A stretch of 7,356 nt of DNA from assembly GCA_934457515.1 (NCBI GenBank), contig CAKSHV010000065.1:1-7356 (forward strand), given 5' to 3'. Shown piece after piece: positions 5,183 to 7,356 of the stretch. Positions within the stretch are counted from its first letter, which is position 1; each line of letters starts with the position of its first letter. Both the position numbers and the translations under genes were made by a program. The DNA is from an uncultured Clostridia bacterium. GTDB taxonomy: Bacteria > Bacillota > Clostridia > RGIG6154. The notes beneath the pieces were generated by a model. It was not told the DNA's origin, searched no databases, and worked only from the letters and a program-made list of their open reading frames with translations.

Positions 5183-7356
5183 TTATTTTGTAAGCGGAGC
5201 GCAAAGCGGTTTTAAGCTTGCGGAGGACGCGTCTTTCATAAACGAACCTTCCCAAACGTATACCGTTTCGTTGTTGCCAACCCTAACGGTTTCGCCATCG
5301 CCCATAAAGTCTAAAATTTTGTATTCTGTCGTAACACCTGTAATCGTGCCTGTGGAATCTTTCACAACACGGTACAGAACAACCGCCAAAGATTTGTTGG
5401 TGGTAAGCTTATACACGCCGTCCGCCGTCTTGGCTGCAGTTACCTTTGTATCCGCCGCACATGTAGAGTTCGTTAAATACAGATGCGACAAATCATATGT
5501 GGTGTATTTCGGTTCCTGCAGTTTGCCGTTTTCGGGGAAATTCGGCGAAATGTACGTGTAACCGTCATCGAATTTAATCCTGTCGGTATTCGGGCTCACA
5601 ATGCCGAGTTCCAAACGATAGTCGCCGGGTTGGCCATTTGCAGTTACGCTTCTGATTGCGCTGTGCAAAATTTTCATGTCTTTTACAAACATGATAACCT
5701 TTGTATCGTCACCGTCTGTGTCACTAACATCTTTGCCAATCGTAATGTAACCGTTTATGTAGCAGTCTGCCAACGCGTCGTTAGCCGTAATATCAATTCC
5801 GCGCCAATCCGAAAGATTTCTCGCGTCACCCGCTGCTACCAGTTTCGAATTGCAGCCGTCGGCAACGCCGTTTATTTTCAAAGCATCGCCTGTGCCGACA
5901 GAACCGTTAGCCGTAATGATACCTTTCAGAGAAAGTGGTTTGAAATTGGTTTTGTCAACGACACTGCTCTCAACTGTAATCACATCACCGTCATTCACAG
6001 CAACTCTGTCCGGATTTAAGCAAGGATCGCCGTTTACGGTTACAGTCAAATATTCGAGCGCTTCGTCTATCGCCATTTTTGTATCAATTTTGGAAAGGTC
6101 ATAGGAATCGTCTGCTGCGTCTGCCGCAACAACCGCGTCCATAACGGTTGCTGTTGCCAAATAATTTCCGTTCATGTCATACTGTCTAATGCGCGGGAAA
6201 GCCGCAAATGCCGTTCTTTCGGTTGCGGTTACTTCGCTGCCGTTCACCGTAACGGTTTTGGAAACAAGCGCGCTGCCCGTGTGGGGCGATGACAAAGTTT
6301 CTGCACTGACAGCAGCGAAGTTTGCCTCAGAAATCATTGTGGCCGGCGCAATGTCCTGATCGGCCGGGATAAATACAAAGCCGTAAGACCCTGCATAGTT
6401 ACCTGTGCCGGAAAGCATGCGCACATAAACCTTTTGACCCTTTGTGAAGTTCACGGTTGTGCCGTTCAATTCGGGTTCCCAGTAATATGCCATGTTGGTC
6501 GGTGCATAATAAGAACCGTCTGATTTTTTTGCACGATCAAACGAAAGTTTTGTGCCCGAAACATCAACGAAAATGTCACGCTGATGTGCGCCTGTATCAG
6601 CGGTTGTGCCGTTTGTTGTTGTGCGGTCTCTCTTGGTTGCCCAAACGGTGTATGTTCCGGTTTCGGGTGCGGTAAATACCGTCCACGAACCGTCAATGCC
6701 GACATCAGCGTCTGTGGTTTTCTGCTGATAAACGCCGTTCAAGCTCTGCCATGTGCTCGGCAAATCATTGCTGATTTTGCTTGACGCCAAAAACAAAGTG
6801 CCCTCGGGAATGTTACCGACTTCTACTTCTTGGGTGCCTGCCAGCTTGTCTTTCACCGTAACGGTCGCTTTAGCCAAAACGTTATGGTTGGCTAAATCCT
6901 CATTGTTCAAACCGGAATAGTCCTCACCGAGCAGCGTCATGAAATAACGCTTTAAATTTCTCTTGCCCTCGTTACCGGTTACATATGCGGTGCCGTCGGG
7001 TTTTAATTCCATACCGGCAACGGTTGTTTTAGCCGCTTCAATTGCCGCTTTTAAGTCTGCGGAATTGCCCAGCACGCTTGTTACATACATGAAGCAAACG
7101 TCTAAGTAATCGTTAAAGTCGGTTGTTGTGAAAGTAAAGGTTTTATCGGCAACGGTAAACGAACCCTCCACTGTGCCGCGCCCAACAAAGGTTCTGTCCG
7201 CTATTGCAGCATTAACCGTAGCGTCGCTCGTTAAAACATATACTTGCCAGCCGATTTTCAAGTCAATATTTTCCATGGTAATTCCCGCCTCGGGCAGAAG
7301 ACCATTGTTTACCACTTCTGTGCGAGCAAATGCGGGAACTGCAGTGCAAAGTACAC
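5183..7356 (-). CDS. Large exported multidomain protein, paralogue of the downstream gene (5' end missing)
   Basis: The reading frame is open to the window edge. The GTG at 7313-7315 is an internal valine, not the start: 13 further codons upstream read VLCTAVPAFARTE, the end of a signal peptide with an AFA cleavage site like the VPAFA of the downstream protein. About 723 residues are visible; probably 10-20 are missing. Counting from 7315, residues about 170-318 form a CBM-like beta-sandwich (ETGTYTVWATKRD, AYYWEPELNG, YGFVFIPADQ). Residues 354-450 hold VTVNGSEVTA, ATVMDAVVAAD and VNDGDVITV, beta-grasp-like by inference. The C-terminal region has DKTNFKPL, DCYINGYI, LYLTNS and an end with ETVYVW, PLC and PLTK. 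All have counterparts in the same order in the gene at 2272-4383. No catalytic motif or known anchor is seen. It is probably surface-located; its function is unknown. Confidence 0.85.
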   Translation of the reverse strand, partial: VLCTAVPAFARTEVVNNGLLPEAGITMENIDLKIGWQVYVLTSDATVNAAIADRTFVGRGTVEGSFTVADKTFTFTTTDFNDYLDVCFMYVTSVLGNSADLKAAIEAAKTTVAGMELKPDGTAYVTGNEGKRNLKRYFMTLLGEDYSGLNNEDLANHNVLAKATVTVKDKLAGTQEVEVGNIPEGTLFLASSKISNDLPSTWQSLNGVYQQKTTDADVGIDGSWTVFTAPETGTYTVWATKRDRTTTNGTTADTGAHQRDIFVDVSGTKLSFDRAKKSDGSYYAPTNMAYYWEPELNGTTVNFTKGQKVYVRMLSGTGNYAGSYGFVFIPADQDIAPATMISEANFAAVSAETLSSPHTGSALVSKTVTVNGSEVTATERTAFAAFPRIRQYDMNGNYLATATVMDAVVAADAADDSYDLSKIDTKMAIDEALEYLTVTVNGDPCLNPDRVAVNDGDVITVESSVVDKTNFKPLSLKGIITANGSVGTGDALKINGVADGCNSKLVAAGDARNLSDWRGIDITANDALADCYINGYITIGKDVSDTDGDDTKVIMFVKDMKILHSAIRSVTANGQPGDYRLELGIVSPNTDRIKFDDGYTYISPNFPENGKLQEPKYTTYDLSHLYLTNSTCAADTKVTAAKTADGVYKLTTNKSLAVVLYRVVKDSTGTITGVTTEYKILDFMGDGETVRVGNNETVYVWEGSFMKDASSASLKPLCAPLTK

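Noticed and set aside
4837..5193. Plus-strand open frames overlapping the second hairpin array
   Set aside because: They are rich in Arg and Cys codons from repeat DNA, overlap the end of a real gene and lack start signals.

Overview
The window looks like chromosomal DNA from a low-to-moderate GC Gram-positive anaerobe of the Clostridia type. The evidence is a heat-shock operon led by hrcA and controlled by a perfect CIRCE element, strong AGGAGG-type ribosome binding sites, AT-rich intergenic DNA with dense hairpins, and large exported proteins with Gram-positive signal peptides. I cannot place it more precisely from sequence alone. All four supported genes lie on the minus strand, so transcription runs from high to low coordinates.

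From right to left: (1) 5183-7356 encodes a large exported protein. Its 5' end lies beyond the window, but the tail of its signal peptide is visible. A hairpin terminator follows at 5115-5144. (2) 4384-5182 is about 800 bp of non-coding DNA. It holds a cluster of inverted repeats next to gene 1, then AT-rich DNA, a candidate extended -10 promoter near 4630-4658, and a long, probably structured 5' leader of about 240 nt. (3) 2272-4383 encodes a second complete exported protein of 703 residues. It is a divergent paralogue of gene 1, with the same domain order and the same C-terminal motif, and it ends at a classic terminator (2226-2253). (4) 1830-2225 has no gene but carries a run of near-contiguous inverted repeats, ending in a perfect bidirectional terminator-like hairpin at 1915-1941. 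(5) A sigma-A-type promoter and a perfect CIRCE operator drive hrcA, which overlaps grpE by 8 bp. grpE ends at 115, and the remaining 114 bp do not show the expected dnaK start.

The two halves look functionally unrelated. hrcA-grpE is the housekeeping heat-shock module: HrcA represses its own operon through CIRCE, and GrpE is the nucleotide exchange factor for DnaK. The other half is a tandem pair of secreted multidomain proteins. Each has an N-terminal domain, a carbohydrate-binding-module-like beta-sandwich, a beta-grasp-like segment and a conserved C-terminal region ending in PLTK. I see no catalytic domain or known surface anchor in either. The least explained items are this paralogue pair, the structured leader of the second copy, and the two hairpin clusters, which share a loop motif.
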